From Flavobacteriaceae bacterium (GTDB taxonomy: Bacteria; Bacteroidota; Bacteroidia; Flavobacteriales; Flavobacteriaceae): a stretch of DNA of 64,000 bases. Both the position numbers and the translations under genes were made by a program. The first letter of the stretch is position 1. Each line of letters begins with the position of its first letter. This document shows, one piece after another, positions 28,387 through 39,265 of the stretch. The notes below the pieces were generated by a model. The model did not search any database and had not been told where the DNA came from. It worked only from the letters and a program-made list of their open reading frames with translations. The stretch spans positions 1-64,000 of the forward strand of contig JAQWFW010000027.1 of the NCBI GenBank assembly GCA_029238515.1. The letters are read 5' to 3'.

Positions 28387-30747
28387 ATGACCAGAACATC
28401 GGCCAAAAAAAATAAAAAACCTATCCTTCCAGAAATTACTCTAACCAATCCGCAACGGCTTGTTTTAGGGAGTTTTTTGGTCATTTTTGGGGTGTTGGTT
28501 TTTATTGCTATCCTCTCCTACTTTTTTACTGGAGAAAGTGATCAAAGCACACTCAATGAGTTTACGAGCAGAGCAGTACCAACCAAAAATTGGCTCAGTA
28601 AAATTGGTGCCTGGGTTAGTCATTTGTTGGTCTATAATGGGTTTGGTATAGCTTCTTTTCTATTTTCTGGATTATTAGTGCTATCTGGCATTACGGTCCT
28701 GATGAATACATCCAAACAACGTTTGTTTCGCCATTGGGTATGGGGTGTTTTGGGCATAATTTGGGCGTCCATCACTTTTGGATATGCTTTCCAATATTTG
28801 CCCAACCTAGGAGGAACTGTTGGGTATCAACTTAATTTATTTCTTCAAGATTACATCGGAAAAATTGGTACTGCTCTACTCCTGCTGTTTGGGTTTATAT
28901 GTTATATCGCCATCAGATTTAAAACCACCCCACAACAGATTGCAAAATTGTTTTCAGTCCAAAAAAAGCCCAAAACAGAAGCACCCTCTGTTGATGAATC
29001 CGTACAACACACGTTTGATGAAAATAAGGACGAAACCACTGAAGATAAAACAACATCTTCTGCTTTTGAAGTGCCCTTGAAAAATTTGGAACCAACGATT
29101 CAAAATCATTCCAACATTACCAAAGATGAAGATTCAGCTGAATCCGCTAAAGAACCAGAGGTAAAAATGGAAGTCACTATCGCAGAAGAAGAAGTCTCAG
29201 AAACCGATAATTTGGCTGCAAAACTCGTTGAAGATTTTGGTGAAGTCGATCCTACTTTGGAGTTGTCCAAGTTTGTATTTCCATCTTTAGAATTACTAAA
29301 AAAATACGATTCAGAGGGTATTACAATCGATCAAGAAGAACTTGAAGACAATAAAAATAAAATTGTAGAAACACTAAACAATTATAAAATTGGCATTAGC
29401 AGTATCAAAGCTACAGTAGGGCCTACTGTAACGCTTTATGAAATCATTCCAGACGCTGGTATTCGAATTTCAAAAATCAAAAATTTGGAGGATGATATCG
29501 CCCTTTCACTTTCAGCTTTAGGTATTCGTATTATTGCTCCGATCCCTGGACGTGGAACTATTGGTATTGAAGTGCCAAACAAAAATGCAACCATCGTTTC
29601 GATGAATTCAGTTGTGGCTTCACAAAAATTTCAAAAATCTGAAATGGAGTTGCCTATCGCTTTGGGGAAAACAATCAGCAATGAAACTTTTGTAGTGGAT
29701 TTGGCCAAAATGCCACATTTGCTCATGGCTGGTGCTACAGGTCAAGGTAAATCGGTAGGACTTAATGCTGTACTCATCTCGTTGCTTTACAAAAAACACC
29801 CTGCAGAAGTTAAGTTCGTCCTTGTTGATCCCAAAAAAGTTGAATTGACCTTATTCAACAAAATAGAACGTCATTATTTGGCTAAACTTCCAGATTCTGA
29901 AGATGCCATCATTACAGATAATACCAAGGTCATCAATACTTTAAATTCTTTATGTATTGAAATGGATAATCGCTACGATTTATTAAAATCTGCGTTTTGT
30001 CGAAACATTAAAGAATACAATACCAAATTCAAAGCCCGAAAATTGAATCCCAACGACGGACATAAGTTTTTACCATACATCGTTTTGGTGGTTGATGAAT
30101 TTGCAGATTTGATCATGACTGCAGGTAAAGAAGTTGAAACGCCAATTGCACGTTTGGCACAGCTAGCTCGAGCCATCGGAATACATTTAATCATCGCAAC
30201 GCAACGTCCATCGGTCAATGTCATCACAGGAATCATCAAAGCCAACTTCCCTGCCCGTATTGCCTTTAGAGTGACTTCAAAAATTGATTCGAGAACCATT
30301 TTGGATAGCTCAGGTGCCGATCAATTGATTGGTCGTGGAGATATGCTCTACACACAAGGTAACGATTTGGTGCGTATACAATGTGCCTTTGTAGATACCC
30401 CAGAAGTAGAGCGTCTAACCGATTTTATTGGCTCACAAAAGGCCTATGCAAGTGCATACATCCTTCCAGAGTACATTAGCGAAGAATCTGGCACAAGTCT
30501 TGATATTGATATAAACGACAGAGATAAACTGTTTCGTGAAGCTGCTGAAGTGATTGTAACAGCACAACAAGGTTCGGCTTCTTTATTGCAACGAAAATTG
30601 AAATTGGGATACAACCGCGCTGGACGTCTTATAGATCAGTTGGAAGCAGCAGGAATTGTAGGTCCTTTTGAAGGCAGTAAAGCACGACAAGTTTTGGTTT
30701 CTGATTTAGTTGCATTAAACCAATTATTAGACAATGAAGTTTCTTAA
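28387..30747 (+). CDS. ftsK: DNA translocase FtsK/SpoIIIE
   Basis: N-terminal TM helices, GATGQGKSVGLNAVLISLLYKKHPAEVKFVLVDPKKVEL, C-terminal gamma winged helix (RKLKLGYNRAGRLIDQLEAAGIVGPFEGSKARQVL). The longer ORF (28279) would cross the terminator. Confidence 0.94.
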   Translation: MTRTSAKKNKKPILPEITLTNPQRLVLGSFLVIFGVLVFIAILSYFFTGESDQSTLNEFTSRAVPTKNWLSKIGAWVSHLLVYNGFGIASFLFSGLLVLSGITVLMNTSKQRLFRHWVWGVLGIIWASITFGYAFQYLPNLGGTVGYQLNLFLQDYIGKIGTALLLLFGFICYIAIRFKTTPQQIAKLFSVQKKPKTEAPSVDESVQHTFDENKDETTEDKTTSSAFEVPLKNLEPTIQNHSNITKDEDSAESAKEPEVKMEVTIAEEEVSETDNLAAKLVEDFGEVDPTLELSKFVFPSLELLKKYDSEGITIDQEELEDNKNKIVETLNNYKIGISSIKATVGPTVTLYEIIPDAGIRISKIKNLEDDIALSLSALGIRIIAPIPGRGTIGIEVPNKNATIVSMNSVVASQKFQKSEMELPIALGKTISNETFVVDLAKMPHLLMAGATGQGKSVGLNAVLISLLYKKHPAEVKFVLVDPKKVELTLFNKIERHYLAKLPDSEDAIITDNTKVINTLNSLCIEMDNRYDLLKSAFCRNIKEYNTKFKARKLNPNDGHKFLPYIVLVVDEFADLIMTAGKEVETPIARLAQLARAIGIHLIIATQRPSVNVITGIIKANFPARIAFRVTSKIDSRTILDSSGADQLIGRGDMLYTQGNDLVRIQCAFVDTPEVERLTDFIGSQKAYASAYILPEYISEESGTSLDIDINDRDKLFREAAEVIVTAQQGSASLLQRKLKLGYNRAGRLIDQLEAAGIVGPFEGSKARQVLVSDLVALNQLLDNEVS

Positions 30748-31387
30748 AAAACCATTTTTATTTTTCACGCTCATCGCTTTTGGCACAGGCATCGCACAAA
30801 TAAAAGACCCCAAAGCAAAGCAATGGCTGAACGAGGTAAACGAAAAAGTGAATACTTATAAAAATATTCAAATTTCCTTTAAGTATGTTTTAGAAAATGA
30901 AGCTGAAAACATTAGTCAGGAAACCAAAGGGAAAGTAACCCTTGAAGGTGACAAATACGTGCTAAACATCTTGGGTATTCAACGAATTTTTGATGGAAAA
31001 ACGCTTTATACCATCAGTCCTGAAGATGAAGAAGTAACAATTTCAACTGAAAATCCAGACGAAGAAAACACCATAGCGCCGAGCAAATTACTTTCATTTT
31101 TCGAATCGGGCTACAACTATAAACTCGATATTGTTCAAGACAAATTTGGTCGAAAAATTCAGTACATAAAACTTTCGCCCATAGATTCAAATTCCGAAAT
31201 TAAGCATGCCTTATTAGGGATAGATGCCAAAACAAAACACATTTACAATCTTATCGAAATTGGAAATAATGGTACCAAAACAACCCTTACCGTATTGGAA
31301 TTTGAAACCAACACCCCCCTTTCTCAATCTTTTTTTAACTTTGATGCCTCAAGGTACAGCGATTATTATATCAATAATTTAGACTAA
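30734..31387 (+). CDS. LolA-like outer-membrane lipoprotein carrier
   Basis: Signal peptide; ISFKYVLENEAENISQETKGKVTLEGDKYVLNILG...IFDGKTLYTISPEDEEV. Confidence 0.85.
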   Translation: MKFLKKPFLFFTLIAFGTGIAQIKDPKAKQWLNEVNEKVNTYKNIQISFKYVLENEAENISQETKGKVTLEGDKYVLNILGIQRIFDGKTLYTISPEDEEVTISTENPDEENTIAPSKLLSFFESGYNYKLDIVQDKFGRKIQYIKLSPIDSNSEIKHALLGIDAKTKHIYNLIEIGNNGTKTTLTVLEFETNTPLSQSFFNFDASRYSDYYINNLD

Positions 31388-31395
31388 GGCCAAAA

Positions 31396-33378
31396 TTGAA
31401 AATACTAGACCGCTACATACTATCCACCTATTTAAAATCATTTTTTAGTGTCTTTACCATATTGATGCTAATTTTCTTGTTGCAGTCTGTTTGGGTATAC
31501 ATAGCAGAACTCGCAGGAAAAGATTTAGAGTTCGATGTGATTCTTAAGTTTTTAATTTTTGTCTCGCCTCGAATTGTTGTACTGGTATTGCCACTGACCA
31601 TTTTGTTGGTTTCCATCATGGTTTTTGGAAATTTTTCTGAAAACTATGAGTTTGCAGCCATGAAATCAACAGGAATATCTTTGCAACGCGCCATGAAAAG
31701 CTTGAGCATTTTTATTGTTTTTTTATCTGTTGTAAGTTTTTTCTTTGCCAACAATGTTATTCCACTGGCTGAGTATAATTTTTTCAATCTTCGGCGCAAC
31801 ATTTCAAGAGTAAAACCTGCTATGATTGTTGCAGAAGGTCAGTTCAATCAACTTCAAGATATTAATATTAAAGTTGCTAAAAAGAGTGGAGAAAATGGTA
31901 AATTTTTAGAAGATGTGATCATTCATCAAAAAAAGGGAAATTCATCTGGGAATTACACTGTTATTAAGTCCAAAACAGGTGAGTTTTACAGTGATGAGAG
32001 CTCAGATCTTATCCAGCTTATTCTTTATGATGGGAATTATTATGATGAAATTCAACCTGCAAATTATCAAAAGCGAACAAAAAATAGACCTCAAGTTAAA
32101 AGTACTTTTGAACGCTATGTCATCAATATTGATATTTCTAAATTTAATGATGTTGATTTTGAACAAAAGGATGCTTCAGCACGATTCAATATGCTGGGTG
32201 TAAATGAACTAAATACAACAATAGACTCCTTATACACCACACAACAAAAATCAATTGATGCATTTTCTAAATCGATGCTATCACGCTCCCATCAAAACAA
32301 TTTGAATCTAAATTATAACATTGAACAAAACGATTCACTTGCAGAAATACCAGAAAATATTGTTGATCTATTCAATAAAAGGAAAGCTATTCAGTTGTAT
32401 GATTTAGCAATTGCATCTGTAAATTCTGCACAAGACGATATCAAAGTAAAAACAAAATCTTTTTCCATTTCAACCACACACATCAACAAACACATTATTG
32501 CACTACACGACAAATTTGCACTAGGGCTAATGTGTATCATTCTATTTTTTGTTGGTGCGCCGTTGGGTGCCCTCATCAGAAAAGGCGGAATTGGATTACC
32601 ATTAGTAATTGCGATTTTGATTTTCTTGACCTATCATTTTATCAGCATATTTGCAAAAAACAGTTCAGAGGACAACAGTTTAAATCCAATTTTTGCAACA
32701 TGGCTTGCAGGAATCATCATGTTGCCATTTAGTATCTATCTCACAAGTAGAGCGACAAAAGATAGAGCATTAATGGATTTAGATGCAATCTTAATCCCTA
32801 TTAAAAAACGTTTGGTAAAAACAAGCTTAATCGTTGAGGATAATACCACCGAACAAACTGTTGAAACGCAAAACATTCAGCATTTTGAAAATGAAAAACT
32901 CATAGATCTGATAAAAAATTATAGATACTATGGACTGACTTTGGCGCACAAAACTGATGCCCTGAATCTTCTAAAGGAAAGAGGGATTACTGAGCTAGAG
33001 CTAAAGCTAACAGGAAATTTAAGCAACGAAACTTATGAGTCCGGAGTACGTCATATGGAAGATTATCATGAAAATGCAACCGTCGCTTATTTCGCACATC
33101 TTTTGGTTTTAATTCTTGGAATTGGTGGCTTTATTTTAAATAATAACGGTGCCGCTACTGTAGGTTCTATAATGATTGCTTTGGCACTTATTGCATTGGT
33201 TTTATTTATAATCGTATTCCCAAAAGTTTTGAAAAATCAGGCCGCATTCTACAAGCTGTTGAAAAAGAAATTCATGGCCCATAATGTTGTTTTTATTGTT
33301 TTGGGGCTTCCCCTATTTTTTCTTTACCGATTGTATTTCAACAAAAAAATGAATGAAGATTTAACTAAAATTTCATAA
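31396..33378 (+). CDS. LptF/LptG-family (YjgP/YjgQ) LPS export permease (TTG start)
   Basis: MKILDRYILSTYLKSFFSVFTILMLIFLLQSVW; GLMCIILFFVGAPLGALIRKGGIGLPLVIAI. Confidence 0.9.
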   Translation: MKILDRYILSTYLKSFFSVFTILMLIFLLQSVWVYIAELAGKDLEFDVILKFLIFVSPRIVVLVLPLTILLVSIMVFGNFSENYEFAAMKSTGISLQRAMKSLSIFIVFLSVVSFFFANNVIPLAEYNFFNLRRNISRVKPAMIVAEGQFNQLQDINIKVAKKSGENGKFLEDVIIHQKKGNSSGNYTVIKSKTGEFYSDESSDLIQLILYDGNYYDEIQPANYQKRTKNRPQVKSTFERYVINIDISKFNDVDFEQKDASARFNMLGVNELNTTIDSLYTTQQKSIDAFSKSMLSRSHQNNLNLNYNIEQNDSLAEIPENIVDLFNKRKAIQLYDLAIASVNSAQDDIKVKTKSFSISTTHINKHIIALHDKFALGLMCIILFFVGAPLGALIRKGGIGLPLVIAILIFLTYHFISIFAKNSSEDNSLNPIFATWLAGIIMLPFSIYLTSRATKDRALMDLDAILIPIKKRLVKTSLIVEDNTTEQTVETQNIQHFENEKLIDLIKNYRYYGLTLAHKTDALNLLKERGITELELKLTGNLSNETYESGVRHMEDYHENATVAYFAHLLVLILGIGGFILNNNGAATVGSIMIALALIALVLFIIVFPKVLKNQAAFYKLLKKKFMAHNVVFIVLGLPLFFLYRLYFNKKMNEDLTKIS

Positions 33379-33396
33379 GTTTTGGTAGCGTTCTCC

Positions 33397-33404
33397 TATC
33401 TTTG
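33397..33404 (+). promoter_or_regulatory. Bacteroidota -7 element (TATCTTTG)
   Basis: TANNTTTG match 13 nt before the ATG at 33418. Confidence 0.5.
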
Positions 33405-33417
33405 CAAAAAATAATTC

Positions 33418-34566
33418 ATGGCAACACAAAAATCAACTTTAGAACAAAAACTCAACACCATAAAAGAAGCTATTGAAGACATCAAAGCGGGCAAAGTGGT
33501 CGTTGTGGTAGATGATGAACACCGTGAGAATGAAGGTGATTTTATTGCTGCTGCCGAAGCGGTAACACCCGAAATGATCAATTTTATGGCAACTCATGGC
33601 CGTGGACTTATATGTGCCCCTTTGACCGAAACACGCTGTACAGCATTAGAATTGAACATGATGGTTCAAAACAATACGGTATTACACCACACACAGTTCA
33701 CGGTTTCTGTAGATTTGATTGGTCATGGATGTACAACAGGAATTTCAGTATCGGATCGCGCCAAAACCATAAAAGCGTTGGTAAATGAAGATACTAAACC
33801 TCATGATCTTGGTCGTCCAGGGCATATTTTTCCCCTAAAAGCAAAAAATGGTGGGGTTTTAAGAAGAACTGGACACACAGAAGCAGCAGTAGATTTGGCA
33901 CGATTGGCAGGATTTAATCCCGCTGGAATTCTTGTTGAAATTTTGAATGAAGACGGCACTATGGCGCGACTGCCAGAGCTGAAAGAGGTGGCTAAAAAAT
34001 TTGATTTAAAAATCATTTCTATTGAAGATCTTGTGGCCTACCGTATGCAATACGACTCGTTAATTGCCAAAAAACATGATTTTCAAATTGAAACCCGTTT
34101 TGGTAGTTTTAGACTAAGGTCTTACCAACAAACCACAAATGATGCCGTGCATATTGCCCTTACCAAAGGCCAATGGACTTCGGATGAAACAATCCCTACC
34201 CGTATGAATTCGACATTGGTCAACAATGATATTTTGGGTACACTCACCAATAATGCAGATAAAAAATTGGACGAAATGTTCCGCGTTATAAATAATGAAG
34301 GAAAAGGCGCTATTATTTTTATCAATCAAAATTCGAGTCCACAAAAAACACTTAAACGCCTAAATATTTTAAAAGATATTCAAAAAAGTGGTGAAGTTGC
34401 AAAAGCACCAAATATTAGTATGGATGAGAAAGATTTTGGGATTGGCGCACAAATTTTACATGACCTAGACATTCAAAAATTAAATTTAATATCCAACAGC
34501 AAACAAAAAAAGCGCGTTGGAATGATTGGGTATGGTCTAGAAATTATTGATTATATCAACTACTAA
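33418..34566 (+). CDS. ribB: 3,4-dihydroxy-2-butanone-4-phosphate synthase fused to a degenerate GTP cyclohydrolase II-like domain
   Basis: VVVVDDEHRENEGDFIAAAE, HTQFTVSVD, RPGHIFPLKAKNGGVLRRTGHTEAAVDLARLAG; the C-terminal region retains RibA-like segments but lacks the Cys residues. Confidence 0.93.
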   Translation: MATQKSTLEQKLNTIKEAIEDIKAGKVVVVVDDEHRENEGDFIAAAEAVTPEMINFMATHGRGLICAPLTETRCTALELNMMVQNNTVLHHTQFTVSVDLIGHGCTTGISVSDRAKTIKALVNEDTKPHDLGRPGHIFPLKAKNGGVLRRTGHTEAAVDLARLAGFNPAGILVEILNEDGTMARLPELKEVAKKFDLKIISIEDLVAYRMQYDSLIAKKHDFQIETRFGSFRLRSYQQTTNDAVHIALTKGQWTSDETIPTRMNSTLVNNDILGTLTNNADKKLDEMFRVINNEGKGAIIFINQNSSPQKTLKRLNILKDIQKSGEVAKAPNISMDEKDFGIGAQILHDLDIQKLNLISNSKQKKRVGMIGYGLEIIDYINY

Positions 34567-35759
34567 CCACACACCTTTTTTATGCACTCCGCCATTGTTT
34601 TGGCTCTGTTGCGCACTTCTTCTTCCGACCATGACAGTTTAATCAAACACGATATGTTACGTCCTATGTAATGATCGGATTTAGAAAAGTCTTTGTCTTT
34701 TAGATAGCTCAATCCATTTTTTATTTCTTGGCACAATGGATATAATGATTTTTGTTCTTTAAGATGTTCCCACTTACGGATATAGTGCCAATTGTTGTCG
34801 TAATAATGAAAACATACATCAATACCGTTAGTTTTAAATTCTTTACTCACAGCTCTGGCAGTTTCCAAATCGTCCAAAAAGAAGTTTAAAAACGCATAAC
34901 TTTCCTCCCCACCCTCTGGAACAGTCCGAAAGATAACCGATGAAAGGGGTTCTAATTCTTGTCTTATTATGGAATAATGCTTTTTTTGGAGCGCCAAAAA
35001 CTCATCGATACGTCTAAATTGTGCCAGGCCAACTGCTGCATTGAGTTCAGAAATCCGAAAATTGTAGCCCAAATAGGGATGTTCCTCTACCCCACGGTCA
35101 GAACCGATATGGTCATGTCCATGATCGCTAAAATGATCGAGACGTTGTGCATAATCATCATTATTTGTGATGACTCCTCCACCTTCGCCACAAGTGACGG
35201 TTTTGACAAAATCAAAAGAAAAACAACCCAAATCTCCAACAGTCCCCAGTGCTTTGCCTTTGTATGTACCGCCAATAGCTTGGCAAGCATCTTCAATCAA
35301 CAACAAGTTGTGTTCATTACAAATGGCGCTTAGTGCATCAAGATTGGCCATACTACCGCACATATGTACAGGCATAATGGCCTTAGTTTTTGGGGTAATT
35401 GCAGCTTTTACAGCTTCAATATCAAGTGTTAGAGTGTCGTCAATATCCACAACCACAGGGGTTGCACCCATCATCATGATGGCTTCAAAACTAGCAACAA
35501 AAGTAAAACTAGGCATTATGACTTCATCTCCAGTACCCACACCAGCAACAGCGAGCGCTATGCTCACCGCAGCAGTACCATTACTTACTAATTGTGCATG
35601 TTGAACCGTAAAACGCTTTTTAATGGCTAACTCTAAGTCTTTTGCTTTCCAATGCCCTTTTCTTAAGCCATCAAAGCCATAACGCATCAAAACACCGGAG
35701 TCCAAGACATCGTGGACTTCTTTGCGTTCGGCATCGCCAAATAATTCAAATCCAGGCAT
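34563..35759 (-). CDS. DegT/DnrJ/EryC1/StrS-family PLP-dependent aminotransferase
   Basis: GTAAVSIALAVAGVGTGDEVIMPSFTFVAS, EDACQAIGGTYKGKALGTVGDLGCFSFDFVKTVTCGEGGGVIT. Confidence 0.9.
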   Translation of the reverse strand: MPGFELFGDAERKEVHDVLDSGVLMRYGFDGLRKGHWKAKDLELAIKKRFTVQHAQLVSNGTAAVSIALAVAGVGTGDEVIMPSFTFVASFEAIMMMGATPVVVDIDDTLTLDIEAVKAAITPKTKAIMPVHMCGSMANLDALSAICNEHNLLLIEDACQAIGGTYKGKALGTVGDLGCFSFDFVKTVTCGEGGGVITNNDDYAQRLDHFSDHGHDHIGSDRGVEEHPYLGYNFRISELNAAVGLAQFRRIDEFLALQKKHYSIIRQELEPLSSVIFRTVPEGGEESYAFLNFFLDDLETARAVSKEFKTNGIDVCFHYYDNNWHYIRKWEHLKEQKSLYPLCQEIKNGLSYLKDKDFSKSDHYIGRNISCLIKLSWSEEEVRNRAKTMAECIKKVCG

Positions 35760-35761
35760 AA

Positions 35762-36394
35762 TTAAGAGATTTCGGTTACAGATTCAGATAGGGCTTTACG
35801 TACTTTTTTCATTGTTGCAAACGGATCGTCTTCTGCTCTGTAGCCCATAGGCATAAGTAGTACAGATTTTAATCCTTTCGCTTTTAAATCAAAATAATCG
35901 TCAATTTTTTGAGGTTCAAATCCTTCCATAGGACAAGCATCAATTTTAAGGTCGGCACAAACCACCAATAGATTGCCCATCGCTAAATAAGCTTGTTTGG
36001 CACCCCAAAGCTGTACTTCTTCAGGCGTTTTGGTGCTAAAACTTTCTATAATGTGTGTTCTAAAAGGAGCCAAAATTTCATCTGGTGTCTCACGAATGGC
36101 TTTGATGCGCTCAAAATAGTCTACTACATAATTGGCATCTAAAGCGGTTTTTACACAAAAAATGGCAACATGTGAGGCCTGTTCCACTTGCAACTGATTC
36201 ATAGCCATGGGTACTAGTTCCTTTTGAATGGCCTTGTTGTGCACCAACAAAAGCTCAACGGGCTGCAAACCATAGGACGAAGCCGAAAGATTAAACCCTT
36301 CTTTTATTTTTTCTAAATCTGATGATGAAATAGCTTTATTGGTATCAAATTTTTTGGTGGCGTAGCGCCATTTAAGGGCGTCAAGTAGACTCAT
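35762..36394 (-). CDS. NAD(P)H-dependent nitroreductase-family oxidoreductase
   Basis: MSLLDALKWRYATKKFDTNKAISSSDLEKIKEGFNLSASSYGLQPVELLLV; C-terminal GYRAEDDPFATMKKVRK. Confidence 0.9.
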   Translation of the reverse strand: MSLLDALKWRYATKKFDTNKAISSSDLEKIKEGFNLSASSYGLQPVELLLVHNKAIQKELVPMAMNQLQVEQASHVAIFCVKTALDANYVVDYFERIKAIRETPDEILAPFRTHIIESFSTKTPEEVQLWGAKQAYLAMGNLLVVCADLKIDACPMEGFEPQKIDDYFDLKAKGLKSVLLMPMGYRAEDDPFATMKKVRKALSESVTEIS

Positions 36395-36536
36395 AAATTA
36401 AGTTTTGAACAAAAATAGGGAATTTATAAAAGATGAGGACTTAATGAAATTTTAAAATTTATTAAAAAACCAATGAAATAAATCAACAAACTATTTGAAA
36501 AGAACATAAAAGCCACTTATATTTGCACTCGCATAA

Positions 36537-36621
36537 GGAGAAATGGCAGAGTGGTCGAATGCGGCAGTCTTGAAAACTGTTGAGGGTCACACCTCCGGGG
36601 GTTCGAATCCCTCTTTCTCCG
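36537..36621 (+). tRNA. tRNA-Ser (anticodon UGA)
   Basis: Acceptor GGAGAAA/TTTCTCC, anticodon stem-loop GCAGT-CTTGAAA-ACTGT, long variable arm, GGTTCGAATCC T-arm. Confidence 0.95.
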
Positions 36622-36626
36622 CAAAA

Positions 36627-36658
36627 GAAAACCAAGTTAAAAATTACTTGGTTTTTTT
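36627..36658 (+). terminator. Rho-independent terminator downstream of tRNA-Ser
   Basis: AAACCAAGT...ACTTGGTTT followed by a T run. Confidence 0.82.
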
Positions 36659-36723
36659 GTATAAATAATTCTCTTAACCCATAATCCCTCTCCAAAACGA
36701 CTAAATATTCGTATTTTAGAGTT

Positions 36724-37623
36724 ATGAACTGGAACAATGCCTTACGGGATTTTGAACATTATTTAAACATTGAACGCGGTCTATCGAAACATACCGTGAT
36801 CAGCTACCGTATGGATGTACAAAAATTGATTGTTTTTTTGGAAACAAACAAAAAATCTATCAGTCCCATAGACATTGACTTCGAAACGGTACAAGTTTTT
36901 TTGTACGAGTTAGCCAAAAGAGTTAATGCTCGTACACAATCGCGAGTTATATCTGGCTTAAGGAGCTTTTTCGATTATCTTATTTTTGAAAACTACCGCA
37001 CCACAAACCCTTTAGAACAAATTGAAGCGCCCAAAATTGGCCGTAAACTTCCAGACACACTATCCGTAAAAGAAATTGACAAGATTGTAGCAGCCATAGA
37101 TTTGAGTCATCCTTTGGGAGAGCGCAACAAGGCTATTATCGAAACCTTGTACAGTTGTGGTTTGCGTGTGAGCGAGCTCACACATTTGAGACTGTCCGAT
37201 TTATTTTTCGATGAAGGGTTTATAAAAGTCACCGGGAAAGGCAACAAGCAACGGTTTGTGCCTATTGGTAAAGACACCCAAAAGATTATCAATTTATACC
37301 GTCACCACGCCAGAACCTTGCTTAATATTGACCCTCAGCACATGGATACACTTTTTTTGAATCAACGAGGAAAACAACTCACACGGGCTATGATTTTTAC
37401 GATTGTTAAAACATTCACACAAAAAGCTGGTATTGAAAAATCGATTTCTCCCCACACCTTTCGCCATTCTTTTGCCACTCACCTTTTAGAAAATGGCGCC
37501 GATTTACGCGCAATTCAAGTTATGCTTGGTCATGAAAGCATTACTACAACAGAAATTTATATGCACATCGATAAAAGCCATTTAAAACAAGTAATGACCT
37601 CTTTTCATCCGCGTCGGACATAA
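36724..37623 (+). CDS. xerD: Tyrosine recombinase XerD/XerC
   Basis: LYSCGLRVSELTHLRLSDL, HTFRHSFATHLLENGADLRAIQVMLGHESITTTEIYMH. Confidence 0.92.
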   Translation: MNWNNALRDFEHYLNIERGLSKHTVISYRMDVQKLIVFLETNKKSISPIDIDFETVQVFLYELAKRVNARTQSRVISGLRSFFDYLIFENYRTTNPLEQIEAPKIGRKLPDTLSVKEIDKIVAAIDLSHPLGERNKAIIETLYSCGLRVSELTHLRLSDLFFDEGFIKVTGKGNKQRFVPIGKDTQKIINLYRHHARTLLNIDPQHMDTLFLNQRGKQLTRAMIFTIVKTFTQKAGIEKSISPHTFRHSFATHLLENGADLRAIQVMLGHESITTTEIYMHIDKSHLKQVMTSFHPRRT

Positions 37624-37625
37624 AA

Positions 37626-37648
37626 AAAGCAGTTTAAAAAACTGCTTT
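37626..37648. terminator. Bidirectional hairpin terminator
   Basis: AAAGCAGTTT-AAA-AAACTGCTTTT between convergent xerD and rny. Confidence 0.8.
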
Positions 37649-37669
37649 TCATCCTTTTTTTTACTTCTA

Positions 37670-39247
37670 TTATTTCGCAATATTTACAGCTCGTGTTTCT
37701 CGAATAACGGTAACTTTTACTTGTCCTGGATAGGTCATATCCGTTTGAATTTTTTGTGAAATTTCAAAAGACAATCGGCTTGCGTTGTTGTCGTCTACTT
37801 TTTCGCTTTCAACAATCACTCTCAATTCTCGTCCAGCTTGAATAGCATAGGCCTTTTGAACTCCTTTGAAATTGAATGCTATTTGTTCCAAATCTTTTAG
37901 ACGTTGTATATAGGAGTCCAATACTTGACGTCTAGCTCCAGGTCTTGCTCCAGAAATTGCATCACACACTTGAACAATTGGTGAGAGTAGAAATTTCATT
38001 TCAATTTCATCGTGGTGTGCACCAATAGCATTGCATACTTCTTCTTTTTCACCATATTTTTCGGCCCATTGCATACCCAAAATAGCATGAGGAGTTTCCA
38101 TATCAACCTCAGAATCAGGAACTTTACCGATATCGTGCAATAGCCCTGCTCGTTTGGCCAATTTTGGATTGATCCCCAACTCTGCGGCCATAACGCCACA
38201 AAGTTTGGCGACTTCTCTAGAGTGCTGCAATAAGTTTTGACCGTAAGAAGAACGGTATTTCATTTTTCCGACTGTTTTAATCAACTCAGGGTGCAAACCA
38301 TGAATACCCAAATCGATAACGGTGCGCTTTCCGACTTCAATAATTTCTTGTCCAATTTGTTTTTCTGTTTTACGGACAACTTCTTCAATTCGTGCTGGAT
38401 GAATTCGCCCATCTGTTACGAGCTTGTGTAAAGACAGTCGAGCAATTTCACGACGTACTGAGTCAAAGCACGAAAGAATGATGGCTTCTGGTGTATCGTC
38501 TACAATGATTTCTACGCCAGTAGCTGCTTCAAGTGCTCTAATGTTTCGTCCTTCACGGCCAATAATACGCCCTTTCATGTCGTCCGATTCGATATTGAAA
38601 ACAGAAACACAGTTGTCTACGGCTTCTTCAGTACCAATACGTTGAATGGTATTGATGATGATTTTTTTGGCATCTTGTTCCGCTGTAAGTTTAGCTTCTT
38701 CCATTTTGTCTTGCACATAGGCCATCACGTCATTTTTGGCTTCAGATTTTAGAGATTCTACCAATTGTGCTTTGGCATCTTCCGCGGAAAGACCAGAAAT
38801 AACTTCCAGTTGTTGCACTTGGCTTTTATGCATTTTGTCTAACTCCTCTTGGCGCTTGTCCAAAACCAAAAGACGTTGGTCATAATCCTTCTTTTTGGAC
38901 TCCAACTCTTGACTCAGTTTTTTGTTTTTAGACAATTCAGAAGATACTTGAGATTCTTTATCTCTTATGCGTTTTTCGGCTTCAGTCATTTTTTTATCTC
39001 TCGATAAAATTACTTTTTCATGCTCAGATTTTAACTCTAAAAAGCGTTCTTTGGCTTGAAATATTTTGTTTTTTTTGATGCTCTCTCCTTCTGACTTTGC
39101 TTTAGAAATAATATCACTTGCGGTGCGCTTTGCATTTTTTGTGATTTGAGTGGCATTATTTTTTTCTCTTATTTTGGAAATGATCAGACCTACGACAAGC
39201 CCCAATACTGCGGCTCCAGAAGCGATCAATATGATGTTTTGATCCAT
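37670..39247 (-). CDS. rny: Ribonuclease Y
   Basis: N-terminal TM helix, coiled coil, KH domain [36 protein letters not shown] domain LLHDIGK. Confidence 0.95.
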   Translation of the reverse strand: MDQNIILIASGAAVLGLVVGLIISKIREKNNATQITKNAKRTASDIISKAKSEGESIKKNKIFQAKERFLELKSEHEKVILSRDKKMTEAEKRIRDKESQVSSELSKNKKLSQELESKKKDYDQRLLVLDKRQEELDKMHKSQVQQLEVISGLSAEDAKAQLVESLKSEAKNDVMAYVQDKMEEAKLTAEQDAKKIIINTIQRIGTEEAVDNCVSVFNIESDDMKGRIIGREGRNIRALEAATGVEIIVDDTPEAIILSCFDSVRREIARLSLHKLVTDGRIHPARIEEVVRKTEKQIGQEIIEVGKRTVIDLGIHGLHPELIKTVGKMKYRSSYGQNLLQHSREVAKLCGVMAAELGINPKLAKRAGLLHDIGKVPDSEVDMETPHAILGMQWAEKYGEKEEVCNAIGAHHDEIEMKFLLSPIVQVCDAISGARPGARRQVLDSYIQRLKDLEQIAFNFKGVQKAYAIQAGRELRVIVESEKVDDNNASRLSFEISQKIQTDMTYPGQVKVTVIRETRAVNIAK

Positions 39248-39265
39248 TATTTGTGGTTTTAATTA

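Noticed and set aside
36483-36737. 84-aa minus ORF containing GERGIRTPGGVT
   Set aside because: It is antisense to tRNA-Ser; the GERGIRTPGG string is a well-known spurious translation of tRNA sequence.
36724-37623. Tyrosine recombinase next to a tRNA as a sign of an integrative element
   Set aside because: The protein looks like housekeeping XerD, and the neighbours are core genes with no attachment repeats or phage genes.
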